Source: Phenylobacterium kunshanense (lineage in GTDB: Bacteria; Pseudomonadota; Alphaproteobacteria; Caulobacterales; Caulobacteraceae). From it: a stretch of DNA of 64,000 bases. Location: assembly GCF_003254525.1 (NCBI RefSeq), contig NZ_QFYS01000006.1:62001-126000 (forward strand), read 5' to 3'. Positions 46,199-55,035 of the stretch are shown in pieces (position 1 is the stretch's first letter; every line of letters begins with the position of its first letter). Made by a program: the position numbers and the translations under genes. The notes under the pieces are model-generated. The model was given only the letters and a program-made list of their open reading frames with translations, was not told the origin of the DNA and searched no databases.

Positions 46199-47380
46199 TC
46201 ACGCCGCCTGCAGCGACGGCAGGTCGTGCAGCGAAGGATCGAGCCCCTTGCCCATCAGGTCGATGAAGTTGTCGCGGTAGAAGGCCCGCCGGCCGGCGTC
46301 GCTGACGCCCGCCAGGCTGTCATTGAACCGCTTCAGCGGGTTTCGGCCGCCCTCCACGTGGGGGTAGTCGGACGAGAACAGCACCATGTCCTGGCCCGAG
46401 TTCTCCATGATCCAGGCCACATCCTCGTGCGGATAGGGCGTGACGCGGAGCTGGCGGCGCAGGATCTCGGACGGCTTGCCGCTGAGGCGCTGCAACCGCT
46501 CCTCCCGGCCAAAGGCCGCGCAGCCGGAATCCAGGAACTTCATCAGGCTGGGCAGCCAGGAGGCGCCCAGCTCGATGGCCCCGAACTTCAGGCGCGGGAA
46601 CCGGTCGAAGACCCCGTCGATCACCAGCGCCGACAGGGTCTGCCAGACGCTGAGCGGAATCGCCATGAAGGTCAGGGAGGTGAAATTCTCGTCGCCGCCG
46701 TGGAAGTCCTTCACGTAGGGCAGGCCGTTCTCCAGGTAGTCCTTGGCCATCTTCTCCTCCCCACCCACGTGGAAGAGAATCGGCAGGCCCGCTTCCTCAG
46801 CCACCGCCCACAGCGGGTCCAGCTCGCGATGGCTGGGCGAGAAGCCAGGCGGGTGGCGGGAAGGAACGACCAGGCCCTTGGCGCCCAGCTCGATAGCCTC
46901 CCGGGCGATCTGCGGCGCGCGCTGGCGGTCGATCAGCGGCACGTAGCCGGTCGCCAGAAGCCGGCGATCGACGCTGCAGAACTCGGTCATCATGCGGTTG
47001 TGGGCGCGGGCCGCCTCGATCGCGAGCTCGACCTCGCCCATCTGCTCCAGGCCCCAGTTCGAAAGGCAGGCGGTGGTGAACACGAGCTGGCTGGCGAAGC
47101 CCAGGTAGTCCAGCGTCGCCGGCCGGTCGTCCGCGCGGAAGGCGCCCAGGGCCTCATAGTTCTTGCGCAGCAGGATGTTGGCCTCGGCCCCGGCGCGGAA
47201 CTCCGGATCATCGTGGCGGTCGGACGCCTTGGCGAACCACTCGGGCAGCACGTCCTTGCGGCCCGTCTTCTCGACAAACGCGGCGCGATGCTTCGGATCG
47301 ATGTAGCGATGGATCGTGCCCGGCAGCTCCATGATGTGGCTGTCGGCGTCGTGGATCGTCTGGCCTTCGACGTACGCCAT
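46199..47380 (-). CDS. Amidohydrolase-superfamily (PF04909-type) TIM-barrel hydrolase
   Basis: A 393-residue metal-dependent hydrolase/decarboxylase. It opens with DADSHIMELPG (metal-binding D-x-H) and ends with LFSSDYPHVEGG (conserved Asp near the C-terminus), typical of the ACMSD/4-oxalomesaconate hydratase-like group acting on aromatic breakdown products. FHVGGEEKM carries another His. Substrate unknown. Its start is only 16 bases from the divergent glycosylase start. Confidence 0.88.
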   Translation of the reverse strand: MAYVEGQTIHDADSHIMELPGTIHRYIDPKHRAAFVEKTGRKDVLPEWFAKASDRHDDPEFRAGAEANILLRKNYEALGAFRADDRPATLDYLGFASQLVFTTACLSNWGLEQMGEVELAIEAARAHNRMMTEFCSVDRRLLATGYVPLIDRQRAPQIAREAIELGAKGLVVPSRHPPGFSPSHRELDPLWAVAEEAGLPILFHVGGEEKMAKDYLENGLPYVKDFHGGDENFTSLTFMAIPLSVWQTLSALVIDGVFDRFPRLKFGAIELGASWLPSLMKFLDSGCAAFGREERLQRLSGKPSEILRRQLRVTPYPHEDVAWIMENSGQDMVLFSSDYPHVEGGRNPLKRFNDSLAGVSDAGRRAFYRDNFIDLMGKGLDPSLHDLPSLQAA

Positions 47381-47396
47381 GGCGCATCCTCCCCCT

Positions 47397-47999
47397 ATGT
47401 CGTCTTCTGCTTCTCGCCATTCCGGACCTTCGATTGCGGACCGTCAAGCGTTCTGGACCCGCCACCCCACGGCGGTCGCGCGCGACCTGATCGGATGGGA
47501 GGTGTTCGTGAATGGCGTCGGCGGCCGGATCGTCGAGACCGAGGCCTACCACCACGAGGACCCCGCCTCGCACAGCTATGCCGGGCCCACCGCCCGCAAC
47601 CGGGTGATGTTCGGGCCGCCCGAGCACCTGTACGTCTACCGCTCGTACGGCATCCACTGGTGCATGAACTTCGTCTCGGGCGAGGCCGGCGAGGGTTCGG
47701 CGGTGCTGATCCGGGCGCTGGAGCCGACGGCGGGGCTGTCGATCATGACGGAGCGCCGCGGGCTCACTGAGCCCCGCGGGCTCTGCTCGGGACCCGGCAA
47801 GCTGTGCCAGGCGCTGGGCGTCACGCGGGAGCATGACGGGGCGCGGCTCGACCACGCCCCGTTCGAGCTGCGGCCCGGACGGGCGGCGGGGGTCATTGTT
47901 GGGCCACGCATCGGGATCACCAAGGCCGCCGAGAAGCCCTGGCGCTTCGGCGAGGCCGGCTCACGCTTCGTAAGCCGGCCGTTTCCGCATCAGGCGTAG
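47397..47999 (+). CDS. 3-methylpurine DNA glycosylase (AAG/MPG type)
   Basis: A 200-residue alkyladenine glycosylase of the AAG fold. GRIVETEAYHHEDPASHSYAG contains the catalytic Glu and the tyrosine wedge, and YVYRSYGIHWCMNFVS and GPGKLCQALG are signatures. Complements Tag (16851-17441), giving two unrelated 3-methyladenine glycosylases in one window. No Shine-Dalgarno sequence is visible before the ATG, so the start is less certain. Its last 10 bases overlap the convergent PEP-CTERM gene. Confidence 0.93.
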   Translation: MSSSASRHSGPSIADRQAFWTRHPTAVARDLIGWEVFVNGVGGRIVETEAYHHEDPASHSYAGPTARNRVMFGPPEHLYVYRSYGIHWCMNFVSGEAGEGSAVLIRALEPTAGLSIMTERRGLTEPRGLCSGPGKLCQALGVTREHDGARLDHAPFELRPGRAAGVIVGPRIGITKAAEKPWRFGEAGSRFVSRPFPHQA

Positions 48000-48697
48000 G
48001 CCGGAGCCCGGCGGCGGCGCAGGATCGCTCCCAAGCTCCCGAAGCCGAGCAGCATCATCGCCCAGGTGGACGGTTCGGGCACAGCCGTGGTGCTAAGCGT
48101 CACGTTGTCGACGATCGGGCCGATATTATCGCCGCCGGCCGCTCCGATGTAGATGCGGGTCTGTCCGGCGGAGGCGGCCCGGAAACTCAGGGTGTAGGTC
48201 TGGAAGGGCGAGCCGCTGGCCACGCCGGCGGAGGTATTGATGTCGCCGGTAAAGAAATTGGTGAACGGCGTCGCAACGCCGAACGCACCGCCGGTGCTGT
48301 AGTAGTCAAGCGCCGTCACGCCCGCGAACTTGAAGCCCGCGGTGAAGCTGTCCTGAGCGCCGTTGCGCTGGTTGCCGCTGAGGTCGAAGCTGAAGGTGAC
48401 GACGTCGCCCGCGTTGAAGCTGAACAGGCCGCTGGTCATCATGGTCCCGGCATTGCCCGTCGATCCGTCGAGGTCCACGCATCCACCGCTGACGCAGGAG
48501 AGGCCTGGGAAGCCGTTGAGTAGGTCGACCGTACCGTCGCTGACGGTGAAGTTGGCGAAGCCTGCGTAGTTGAGGGCGGAGACACCGCCGTTCTCGCCAT
48601 TGAAATTGTCCGAGAACACGATCCCCGCGTGCGCCGCACCAGCCGAGCTGAGGATCGTCGCGGCGAGCACCGCAACCCATTGGGTCTTCATCGTCAT
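47990..48697 (-). CDS. PEPxxWA-CTERM sorting-domain surface protein
   Basis: A 235-residue exported protein: signal peptide (AATILSSAGAAHAG), a beta-sandwich body (FSDNFNGENGG opening, one cysteine pair SCVSGGC), and a VPEPSTWAMM sorting signal with hydrophobic helix and RRRR tail. The body looks like a PEP-CTERM carbohydrate-binding-type domain (GDVVTFSFDLSGNQRN). Two in-frame Met codons lie six bases apart; 48697 has a GGGAGG ribosome-binding site. Confidence 0.88.
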   Translation of the reverse strand: MTMKTQWVAVLAATILSSAGAAHAGIVFSDNFNGENGGVSALNYAGFANFTVSDGTVDLLNGFPGLSCVSGGCVDLDGSTGNAGTMMTSGLFSFNAGDVVTFSFDLSGNQRNGAQDSFTAGFKFAGVTALDYYSTGGAFGVATPFTNFFTGDINTSAGVASGSPFQTYTLSFRAASAGQTRIYIGAAGGDNIGPIVDNVTLSTTAVPEPSTWAMMLLGFGSLGAILRRRRAPAYA

Positions 48698-48810
48698 GGC
48701 TCGGGCCTCCCTGCCCTTGCCTCGCATTAACCTCGACTCCTGGGGGCGCGGACAAGGCGACTCCCCTGTCGGGCGACACGGTCATCGGGTCGGCCCGCCG
48801 AGGTTGCGGC

Positions 48811-48838
48811 GCGGCCGCGTCGGGGACGACGCGGCCGC
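48811..48838 (-). terminator. Stem-loop downstream of the peroxiredoxin gene
   Basis: A perfect 11-bp stem (48811-48821 with 48828-48838) and a 6-base loop, 7 bases past the peroxiredoxin stop. No strong T run is present. Confidence 0.55.
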
Positions 48839-48845
48839 CTCCGCG

Positions 48846-49328
48846 CTAGAGCTGGGCCAGCATGTAGTCGGCGGCCGAGACCTTGAATTCGCCGCCCTGC
48901 TCGACGTTCAGCTCCTTCACGACGCCGTCCTTGACGATCATCGAGTAGCGCTGCGAGCGCTTGCCCATGCCGAACTTGCTGCCGTCCATGGAAAGGCCGA
49001 TGGCGTCGGTGAAGGCGCCGTTGCCGTCGGCCAGCATGACGATGTCCTCGCCCACCGCCTGGTCCTCGCCCCAGGCGCGCATCACGAAGGCGTCGTTGAC
49101 CGACAGGCAGGCGATCTCGTCGACGCCCTTGCCCTTCAGGTCGGGGGCGTGCTGCTTGAAGCCCGGCAGGTGCTTGGCCGAGCAGGTGGGCGTGAAGGCG
49201 CCCGGCACGGCGAACAGCGCCACGGTCCTGCCCTTGAAGAAGTCGTCGGTCTGCACCGGCTTCGGCCCCTCGGCGGTCGCCTGGGTGAGGGTCACGTTCG
49301 GCAGCTTGTCGCCCACTTTGATCGTCAT
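48846..49328 (-). CDS. Peroxiredoxin (Prx5 type)
   Basis: A 160-residue thiol peroxidase with the peroxidatic Cys49 in the PGAFTPTCSAKHLPGF motif typical of the Prx5/AhpE-like group, and a VNDAFVMRAWG segment after strand 3. It reduces peroxides using a thiol donor. The ATG at 49328 follows GGAGGACCCG and matches the family start MTIKVGDKLPNV. Confidence 0.93.
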   Translation of the reverse strand: MTIKVGDKLPNVTLTQATAEGPKPVQTDDFFKGRTVALFAVPGAFTPTCSAKHLPGFKQHAPDLKGKGVDEIACLSVNDAFVMRAWGEDQAVGEDIVMLADGNGAFTDAIGLSMDGSKFGMGKRSQRYSMIVKDGVVKELNVEQGGEFKVSAADYMLAQL

Positions 49329-49453
49329 CGGGTCCTCCATCCGGTTGGACAGCTGAGATAGCCGAGAACCGGTCGCGGCCGTAACCACGATTTCTGGCGC
49401 CGGTTCCGTCTTGCCCCTTGATGTCGCCGCGTTCCGGCCGAATCTGTAGGGCG

Positions 49454-50017
49454 ATGGAAGGCGGTTTCCTCTCAGGCCAGCTGCTGATCGCCATGCCGGG
49501 GATCGGCGACCCGCGCTTCGAGCGCGCGCTGATCTTCGTCTGCGCCCACGACGCCGAGCACGCCATGGGCATCGCCGTGAACCGTCCCGTGGAGGGCTTG
49601 ACCGTCCCCGACCTGCTGGAGCGGCTGGAGATCAAGGTCAAGGACGACGCACCGGAGGATCTGGTCGTGCTGGGCGGACCGGTGGAGATGGAGCGCGGCT
49701 TCGTGCTGCACACCGGCGACTATCAGGCCGAGCACAGCCTCAACGTCGACGGCGGCTATGCGCTGACCACCACGCGCGAGGTGCTGGAAGCCATGGGCGC
49801 CGGCGGCGCGCATCCGCGCCGGGCGCTGCTGGCGCTGGGCTACGCTGGTTGGGGCGGAGGGCAGCTGGAACAGGAGATTCGCCAGAACGTCTGGCTGACC
49901 GTCGAGGCCGATGAGGCGCTGGTGTTCGACGACGACTACGACACCAAGTGGGCCCGCGCGCTCGGCAAGCTCGGGATCGATCCGAAGTTCCTCAGCGCCG
50001 AGGCCGGGCGGGCGTAG
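49454..50017 (+). CDS. yqgE: YqgE/AlgH (UPF0301) family protein
   Basis: A 187-residue UPF0301 protein: FLSGQLLIAMPGIGDPRFERALIFVCAHD, then LVVLGGPVEMERGFVLH and ALLALGYAGWGGGQLEQEI are hallmark segments. The biochemical role is unresolved. The start at 49454 (MEGGFLSGQ) is the family start. A GAATC site lies 10 bases upstream. Convergent with the PdeA-like gene, 4 bases apart. Confidence 0.94.
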   Translation: MEGGFLSGQLLIAMPGIGDPRFERALIFVCAHDAEHAMGIAVNRPVEGLTVPDLLERLEIKVKDDAPEDLVVLGGPVEMERGFVLHTGDYQAEHSLNVDGGYALTTTREVLEAMGAGGAHPRRALLALGYAGWGGGQLEQEIRQNVWLTVEADEALVFDDDYDTKWARALGKLGIDPKFLSAEAGRA

Positions 50018-50021
50018 CAGG

Positions 50022-51680
50022 CTAGCCGCGCGCCTTCACCGGCGCCGCGCCGTCGACGTAGCTTTCGTTGAGATAGACCTCGGCCTCCTGGGCGCTCAGC
50101 GCCGGAGCGTAGCCGAAGCCCTGGCCATAGTCGCAGCCCAGGGCCAGGAGCTGGCGGGCCATGCCGGCGTTCTCGACGCCCTCGGCCACCACCTCCATGT
50201 CGAGGTCCTGACCCAGCTTGACGACCGACGAGACGATCTTAGCCGAGCCTTCGTTGGTGGCCATGGTGCGGACGAAGTAGCGGTCGATCTTGAGCGTGTC
50301 GAACGGCAGGCGGGTGAGGTAGCTCAGCGACGAGAATCCGGTGCCGAAGTCGTCCAGGGCGAGGGCCGCGCCGGCGGCGCGCAGGCTGCGCAGCACCACG
50401 GCGGCCCGGTCGGGATCGCGCATGACGTCGCTTTCCGTGACCTCGAGCTTCAGCGCGCCCGGCGGCAGGCCGGTCTCGCGGCGGATCGCTTCCACGTCGG
50501 CGATCAGGTCGGGGCGGTCGATCTCGCCGGTGGACAGGTTCACGGCGACGGTCAGTTCGCCGGCGGCCACGTGGCGCTGACGCCAGGCGGCGAGCTGGCG
50601 GGCGCCCTCGCGCATCATCATCGCGCCGAGCTCGGCCATCAGCCCCATTTCCTCGCAGAGCGGCAGGAACTGCTCGGGCATCAGCAGCCCGCGGCGCGGA
50701 TGCCGCCAGCGCACGAGCGCCTCGAACCCCGACAGGGCGCCGGTCGAGAGGCGGACGATCGGCTGATAGAACGGCGTCAGCTCGCCACGGCGCAGGGCGC
50801 CCTTGAGGTCGCCCTCCAGCGCCAGGCGGGACAGGCCGTCGGTCTCCAGGCCCCGGCCATAGGCGGCCGCGCCGCCGCGGCCGTTGCTCTTGGCCGATTC
50901 GACGGCCAGTTCGGCGCGGCGCAGCAGTTCGGCGGCCTCGGGCGCGTCCTCGCCGCCCGGGGCCTCGACGGCGCCGATGGACAGCGTCGGGTGGATGTCG
51001 AAGCCGGCGACGCGGAGCGGCTGCTCCAACGCCCGCCGCAGCGCCTCGGCGCCCGGCGACACCTCCACCGGGGCCAGCGTCGCAAACTCGTCCTCGCCGA
51101 TCCGCGCCAGCAGGGCGCCCGGCGGGAAGGCTGCGGCCAGGCGGGAGCCGAGCGCGGCCAGCACCAGGTCGGCGCGTTCGTGGCCCAAGGCCTCGTTCAG
51201 GCGACGCAGCCGGTCGAGGTCGGCGACGATCAGTTCGTATTGTCCGGGCGCCTGCAGGCGCTCGCGCGCCATGGCGATGAAGCTCTTGCGGTCGGCGAGG
51301 CCGGTCAGATGGTCGAGGCCGCTGGCGGCGAAGCGCATCTCGGCCGCCACCACGCCGGCGGCGCGGACGCCCTCCTCCAGCCAGACCCCGCGCCAGACGC
51401 ACGGCTCACCGCCGCGAAGGCGCAGACGGACGGCGACTTCACTGCCCGGCTCCTGGACTCGCAGGATGTCCTCGGCGATCGCGCGGTCCTGCGGCAGGGC
51501 GAGGGCGCGGAGGGCGGCGGACGAGCAATCGGGCGCGAGCGGTCCCAGGCCGAGGGCGCGCGTCGCGCCCGTCAGCCGCAGACGGTCCTTCTCCGGCTCC
51601 CACATCCAGAGCGCGACTTCAGCCGCGCCCAGGGCCTCGAAGGTGGCCGTGGCGTCCCACATCCAGCGGTCGTTCGCCAT
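50022..51680 (-). CDS. pdeA: PAS-GEDEF-EAL c-di-GMP phosphodiesterase, PdeA-like
   Basis: A 552-residue protein with a PAS-like N-terminus (1-115), a diguanylate-cyclase-like domain whose active-site motif reads GEDEF (195-199) and an EAL phosphodiesterase domain with the expected residues (Glu320 of EAL, Asn381, the DDFGTG pair Asp443-Asp444, Lys464, Glu500). In Caulobacter PdeA the same GEDEF variant is inactive as a cyclase but binds GTP and stimulates the EAL domain. This is the same layout, so it likely hydrolyses c-di-GMP with GTP control. Symbol by resemblance. Confidence 0.9.
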   Translation of the reverse strand: MANDRWMWDATATFEALGAAEVALWMWEPEKDRLRLTGATRALGLGPLAPDCSSAALRALALPQDRAIAEDILRVQEPGSEVAVRLRLRGGEPCVWRGVWLEEGVRAAGVVAAEMRFAASGLDHLTGLADRKSFIAMARERLQAPGQYELIVADLDRLRRLNEALGHERADLVLAALGSRLAAAFPPGALLARIGEDEFATLAPVEVSPGAEALRRALEQPLRVAGFDIHPTLSIGAVEAPGGEDAPEAAELLRRAELAVESAKSNGRGGAAAYGRGLETDGLSRLALEGDLKGALRRGELTPFYQPIVRLSTGALSGFEALVRWRHPRRGLLMPEQFLPLCEEMGLMAELGAMMMREGARQLAAWRQRHVAAGELTVAVNLSTGEIDRPDLIADVEAIRRETGLPPGALKLEVTESDVMRDPDRAAVVLRSLRAAGAALALDDFGTGFSSLSYLTRLPFDTLKIDRYFVRTMATNEGSAKIVSSVVKLGQDLDMEVVAEGVENAGMARQLLALGCDYGQGFGYAPALSAQEAEVYLNESYVDGAAPVKARG

Positions 51681-51722
51681 GGAGTCCTGAACTAGAGCCC
51701 GCGTTGCGGGCGCCGGCCCCCT

Positions 51723-52334
51723 TTAGACCGACACCCCCTCGTCCGGCCCCTCGTGACCCCGGTGGGGACTGATACGGCCGAACAGCACATGGTCTCGCCA
51801 TTCGCCGTTAATTTTAAGATAAGCCTGGGCAAATCCCTCTTCCGCGAACCCGGCTTTCTTCAGGAGATCGCGCGAGGGCTGGTTCTCGGGAATGCACGCC
51901 GCCTCGAGGCGGTGGAGGGCCAGCGTCCGGAAGGCGAAGTCGCAAAGCGCCCTGACGGCCGCCAGCGTCAGGCCCTGGCGCGTGAACGGCCGGCCGCACC
52001 AGTAACCGACCGAGCCCATCTGGGCCACGCCCCTTCGGACGTTGGAGAGGGTGATGCCGCCGGTGAGCGCGTCGTCCGACGAGCGGATGATGAAGAAGGG
52101 ATAGGCGACCCCCAGCTCCCGATCCCGCGCATAGGCCAGCAGGCGCCGGCGAAACGCGGCCCGCGACAGGTCGTCGGCCGGCCAGGTCGGTTCCCACGGC
52201 TGCAGGAAGGCGCGGCTCTGAGCGCGCAGTTCGCGCCATTCGGAATAGTCGGACGCTCGCGGCGGACGCAGCCGTACGCCCTCGCCTTCGACGCGAAGGC
52301 CGCTTTCCGGCGCGATCCAGTCCAGCAGAGCCAT
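51723..52334 (-). CDS. GNAT acetyltransferase, RimJ-like
   Basis: A 203-residue GNAT protein of the ribosomal-protein-Ala N-acetyltransferase group: GVRLRPPRASDYSEWRELRAQSRAFLQPWEPTW at the start, GYWCGRPFTRQGL for acetyl-CoA binding and ENQPSRDLLKKAGFAEEG near the end. Possibly acetylates a ribosomal protein N-terminus. Ends 43 bases before the PdeA-like gene. Confidence 0.9.
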   Translation of the reverse strand: MALLDWIAPESGLRVEGEGVRLRPPRASDYSEWRELRAQSRAFLQPWEPTWPADDLSRAAFRRRLLAYARDRELGVAYPFFIIRSSDDALTGGITLSNVRRGVAQMGSVGYWCGRPFTRQGLTLAAVRALCDFAFRTLALHRLEAACIPENQPSRDLLKKAGFAEEGFAQAYLKINGEWRDHVLFGRISPHRGHEGPDEGVSV

Positions 52335-52379
52335 AGGCGGAGCGTCGCGGAATTCGCGGCCGGGTCAAGTGCGCCGCGG

Positions 52380-53672
52380 TCAGGCGGTGAGCGCCGCCTG
52401 GAATCGTTCGGCGGCGGGCAGGGCCGCCTTGGGCCCGAGGATCGCCACCGCGGCCTTGCGCGGCGCGAGGATGCGGGCGGTCAGGTCGGCGAGCTGGCGG
52501 GCCGTGACCGCGTCCACCTCCTCCGCGACGGCGTCCGGGTCCAGCGTACGGCCGAAGACCAGCACCTGCCCGGCCGCCTGCTCGGCGCGCGCCAGGGCGG
52601 ACTCCCGCCCCATGAACATGGCCCCCTTGAGCTGGGCCTTGGCGCGGGAGAGTTCGGCCTCGCCCACCAGGTCGGTCAGGCCCTTCAGTTCGTCGATGGT
52701 CACCTGGGCCAGCTCCGCGGCGTCCTTGGCGTCGCATCCGGCGAAAACGCCCAGCACGCCGACGTCGGCATAGGTCTCGGAATAGGCGTCGATGGCGTAG
52801 GCGAGTCCCCGCTTCTCCCGCGCTTCCTGGAAGAGGCGGGAGGCCATCCCCCCGCCCAGGATCTCGGCGAGCAGGCGCAGGGCGAAGTAGTCGGGGTCCT
52901 TCACGCCAACGGCAGGCAGCAGCAGGACGACGTTGGCCTGTTCCAGCCGCTTGGCCACGGTGCGCACGGCGCCGGTGAAGGCGGTGGGTTCCGGGCCCGG
53001 CGCGGCCGTTCCGCGCGCCGCGCCGAAGTCGCGCTCGGCCAGCCGAAGCAGTTCGTCCTCGTCCACCGCTCCGGCGGCGCTGATCACCAGGGCCTCGGGA
53101 GCGTAGAGCGCCGCGCGCCAGGCCTCCAGGGCCTCGGGCGTGGCCGTCCCGATGGTGCTGGGCGCGCCCAGGATCGGTCGCCCGAGCGCCTGTCCTTCGA
53201 ACGCCGCGGACTGGGCCAGGTCGAAGACGAAGTCGTCGGGCGTGTCGGCGGCCTCGGCGATCTCCTGGCCGACGACCTGCTTCTCGCGGACGAGGTCCCC
53301 GGCGTCCATCGCCGGACGCTGCACGAGATCGGCGATCACGGCCGAGCCAAGGTCCAGCCCGCCCTTGAGCGCCCTGACCTGAAAGCTGGTGCGCTCATAG
53401 CCCGTGGCGGCGTTGATGTGGCCGCCCTCGGCCTCGATGACCTCGACGATGTCCTTGGCCGATCGTCCGCCGGCCCCCTTGAACACCATGTGTTCCAGCA
53501 GGTGCGACCAGCCCGAGCGCGCCGGGTCCTCGAACCGCGCGCCCCGCCCAGCCACCACCGACAGCGCCACGGTCTGGAAGCCCGGGATCGGGTCGCAGAC
53601 CACCCGCACCCCGTTGGAAAGGGTATGCACCCGCGGCGTCAAATCCTCAGGCTTCCGCAAAGGCCCGGACAT
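52380..53672 (-). CDS. M16-family zinc metallopeptidase
   Basis: A 430-residue M16 peptidase (processing-peptidase-like). Inverted zinc motif His57-Leu-Leu-Glu60-His61 and the second Glu137, 76 residues on, are present, so it should be active. The C-terminal half is the non-catalytic M16_C domain. The ATG at 53672 lies inside the end of thrC (26-base overlap), indicating coupling. Substrate unknown; in some Alphaproteobacteria the homologue is adjacent to thrC. Confidence 0.93.
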   Translation of the reverse strand: MSGPLRKPEDLTPRVHTLSNGVRVVCDPIPGFQTVALSVVAGRGARFEDPARSGWSHLLEHMVFKGAGGRSAKDIVEVIEAEGGHINAATGYERTSFQVRALKGGLDLGSAVIADLVQRPAMDAGDLVREKQVVGQEIAEAADTPDDFVFDLAQSAAFEGQALGRPILGAPSTIGTATPEALEAWRAALYAPEALVISAAGAVDEDELLRLAERDFGAARGTAAPGPEPTAFTGAVRTVAKRLEQANVVLLLPAVGVKDPDYFALRLLAEILGGGMASRLFQEAREKRGLAYAIDAYSETYADVGVLGVFAGCDAKDAAELAQVTIDELKGLTDLVGEAELSRAKAQLKGAMFMGRESALARAEQAAGQVLVFGRTLDPDAVAEEVDAVTARQLADLTARILAPRKAAVAILGPKAALPAAERFQAALTA

Positions 53673-55035
53673 AGGCCTTGATCGTCTCGGCGTCGCCCGG
53701 CAGGCGGTCAAAGCGTTCCGGGCGGTCGGCGAGGCTGGCCGTGCCGCGCGGCAGGGCGGGCGTCACGCCGCTGGCCTTGGCGACGTCTTCGGGGAACTTG
53801 GCCGGGTGGGCCGTGGACAGGACCACCGTCGGACCGTCGAGATCCACATGCCGCAGCGCCGCGACGGCCACGGCGGTGTGCGGGTCGATGAGTTCGCCCG
53901 TCTCGTTCAGCGTCGACACGATGGTCCGGACCGTCTCGTCCTCGCCGATCGCGACGCCCGTGAAGACGGACTGCATGGCCGCCAACGCGCCCGGCGGGAT
54001 GTCGATCGCCCCTGCCCTGGCGAAGGCCTCGAACGCCCGCGCCGTCTCGGTTGGCTCGCGCTGGACGGTTTCGAAGTAGAGGCGCTCGAAGTTGGAGGCG
54101 GACTGGATGTCCATGGCCGGCGACAGCGTCGCCAGCACGGCGCCCCGGGCGTAGCGGCCGGTCGAGAAGGTGCGCGCCAGGATGTCGTTGGAGTTGGTGG
54201 CGACCACGATCCGCTTCACCGGCAGGCCCATGCGCAGGGCGACATAGCCGGCGAAGGCGTCGCCGAAATTCCCCGACGGGACCACGAAGTTCACCTCCCG
54301 GCCGGGGGCGCCGAGGGCCGCCGCGGTGGTGAAGTAGTAGACCGACTGCGCCGCGATGCGGGCGAAGTTGATCGAGTTGACCGCCGCCAGGTCGACGGCC
54401 TGGCGCAGCGCCTTGTCCTGGAAGGCGTCCTTGAGGATCGCCTGGCAGTCGTCGAAGGTGCCCTTCACCGCCACGCAGGCGATGTTCTTCTCCTCGGCCG
54501 TGGTCATGAACCGGCGCTGCACCTCGGAGATGCGGCCCTCGGGGAACATGGCGACCACGCGGACATTCTTCGCGCCGCGGAAGGCCTCCACAGCCGCACC
54601 GCCCGTGTCGCCCGAGGTGGCGCAGAGGATCGTCTGCTGACGGCCCTGCCGGCCCAGGATGTGATCGTACAGGCGGGCGAGGATCTGCATCGCCACGTCC
54701 TTGAAGGCCAGGCTCGGCCCGTGGAACAGTTCGGCGATGAACTGCTCCGGCCCGATCTGCACCAGCGGGACCACGGCGGCGTGGCTGAAGGTGGCGTAGG
54801 CCTCGTCGCACATGGCGCGCAGCTCGGCCGCCGGGATTTCGTCGCCGGCGAACGCGCCGAGGACCTTGGCGGCGACCTCGGCGTAGGGCCGGCCCGCGAA
54901 GGCGGCGATCTCTTCACGCGTGAAGGTCGGCCAAATTTCGGGGACGTAGAGCCCGCCGTCGGGGGCGAGACCGCCGAGCACGGCGTCGGTGAAGCCGACC
55001 GAGGGGGCCTCGCCGCGGGTGGAAACGTAGCGCAT
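53647..55035 (-). CDS. thrC: Threonine synthase
   Basis: A 462-residue PLP enzyme converting O-phosphohomoserine to threonine. PLP lysine Lys112 in PSLAFKDVAM, phosphate-binding SGDTGGAA, and family segments SVGFTDAVLGGLAPDGGLY and RRFMTT. The ATG at 55035 shares its first base with the SURF1 stop codon (TGATG). Start and length fit the family. Confidence 0.97.
   Translation of the reverse strand: MRYVSTRGEAPSVGFTDAVLGGLAPDGGLYVPEIWPTFTREEIAAFAGRPYAEVAAKVLGAFAGDEIPAAELRAMCDEAYATFSHAAVVPLVQIGPEQFIAELFHGPSLAFKDVAMQILARLYDHILGRQGRQQTILCATSGDTGGAAVEAFRGAKNVRVVAMFPEGRISEVQRRFMTTAEEKNIACVAVKGTFDDCQAILKDAFQDKALRQAVDLAAVNSINFARIAAQSVYYFTTAAALGAPGREVNFVVPSGNFGDAFAGYVALRMGLPVKRIVVATNSNDILARTFSTGRYARGAVLATLSPAMDIQSASNFERLYFETVQREPTETARAFEAFARAGAIDIPPGALAAMQSVFTGVAIGEDETVRTIVSTLNETGELIDPHTAVAVAALRHVDLDGPTVVLSTAHPAKFPEDVAKASGVTPALPRGTASLADRPERFDRLPGDAETIKAYVRAFAEA

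Noticed and set aside
49440..49444. GANTC sites near yqgE, the carbonic anhydrase and other genes
   Set aside because: Five-base sites occur by chance across the window; only the ccrM leader site has a known parallel.
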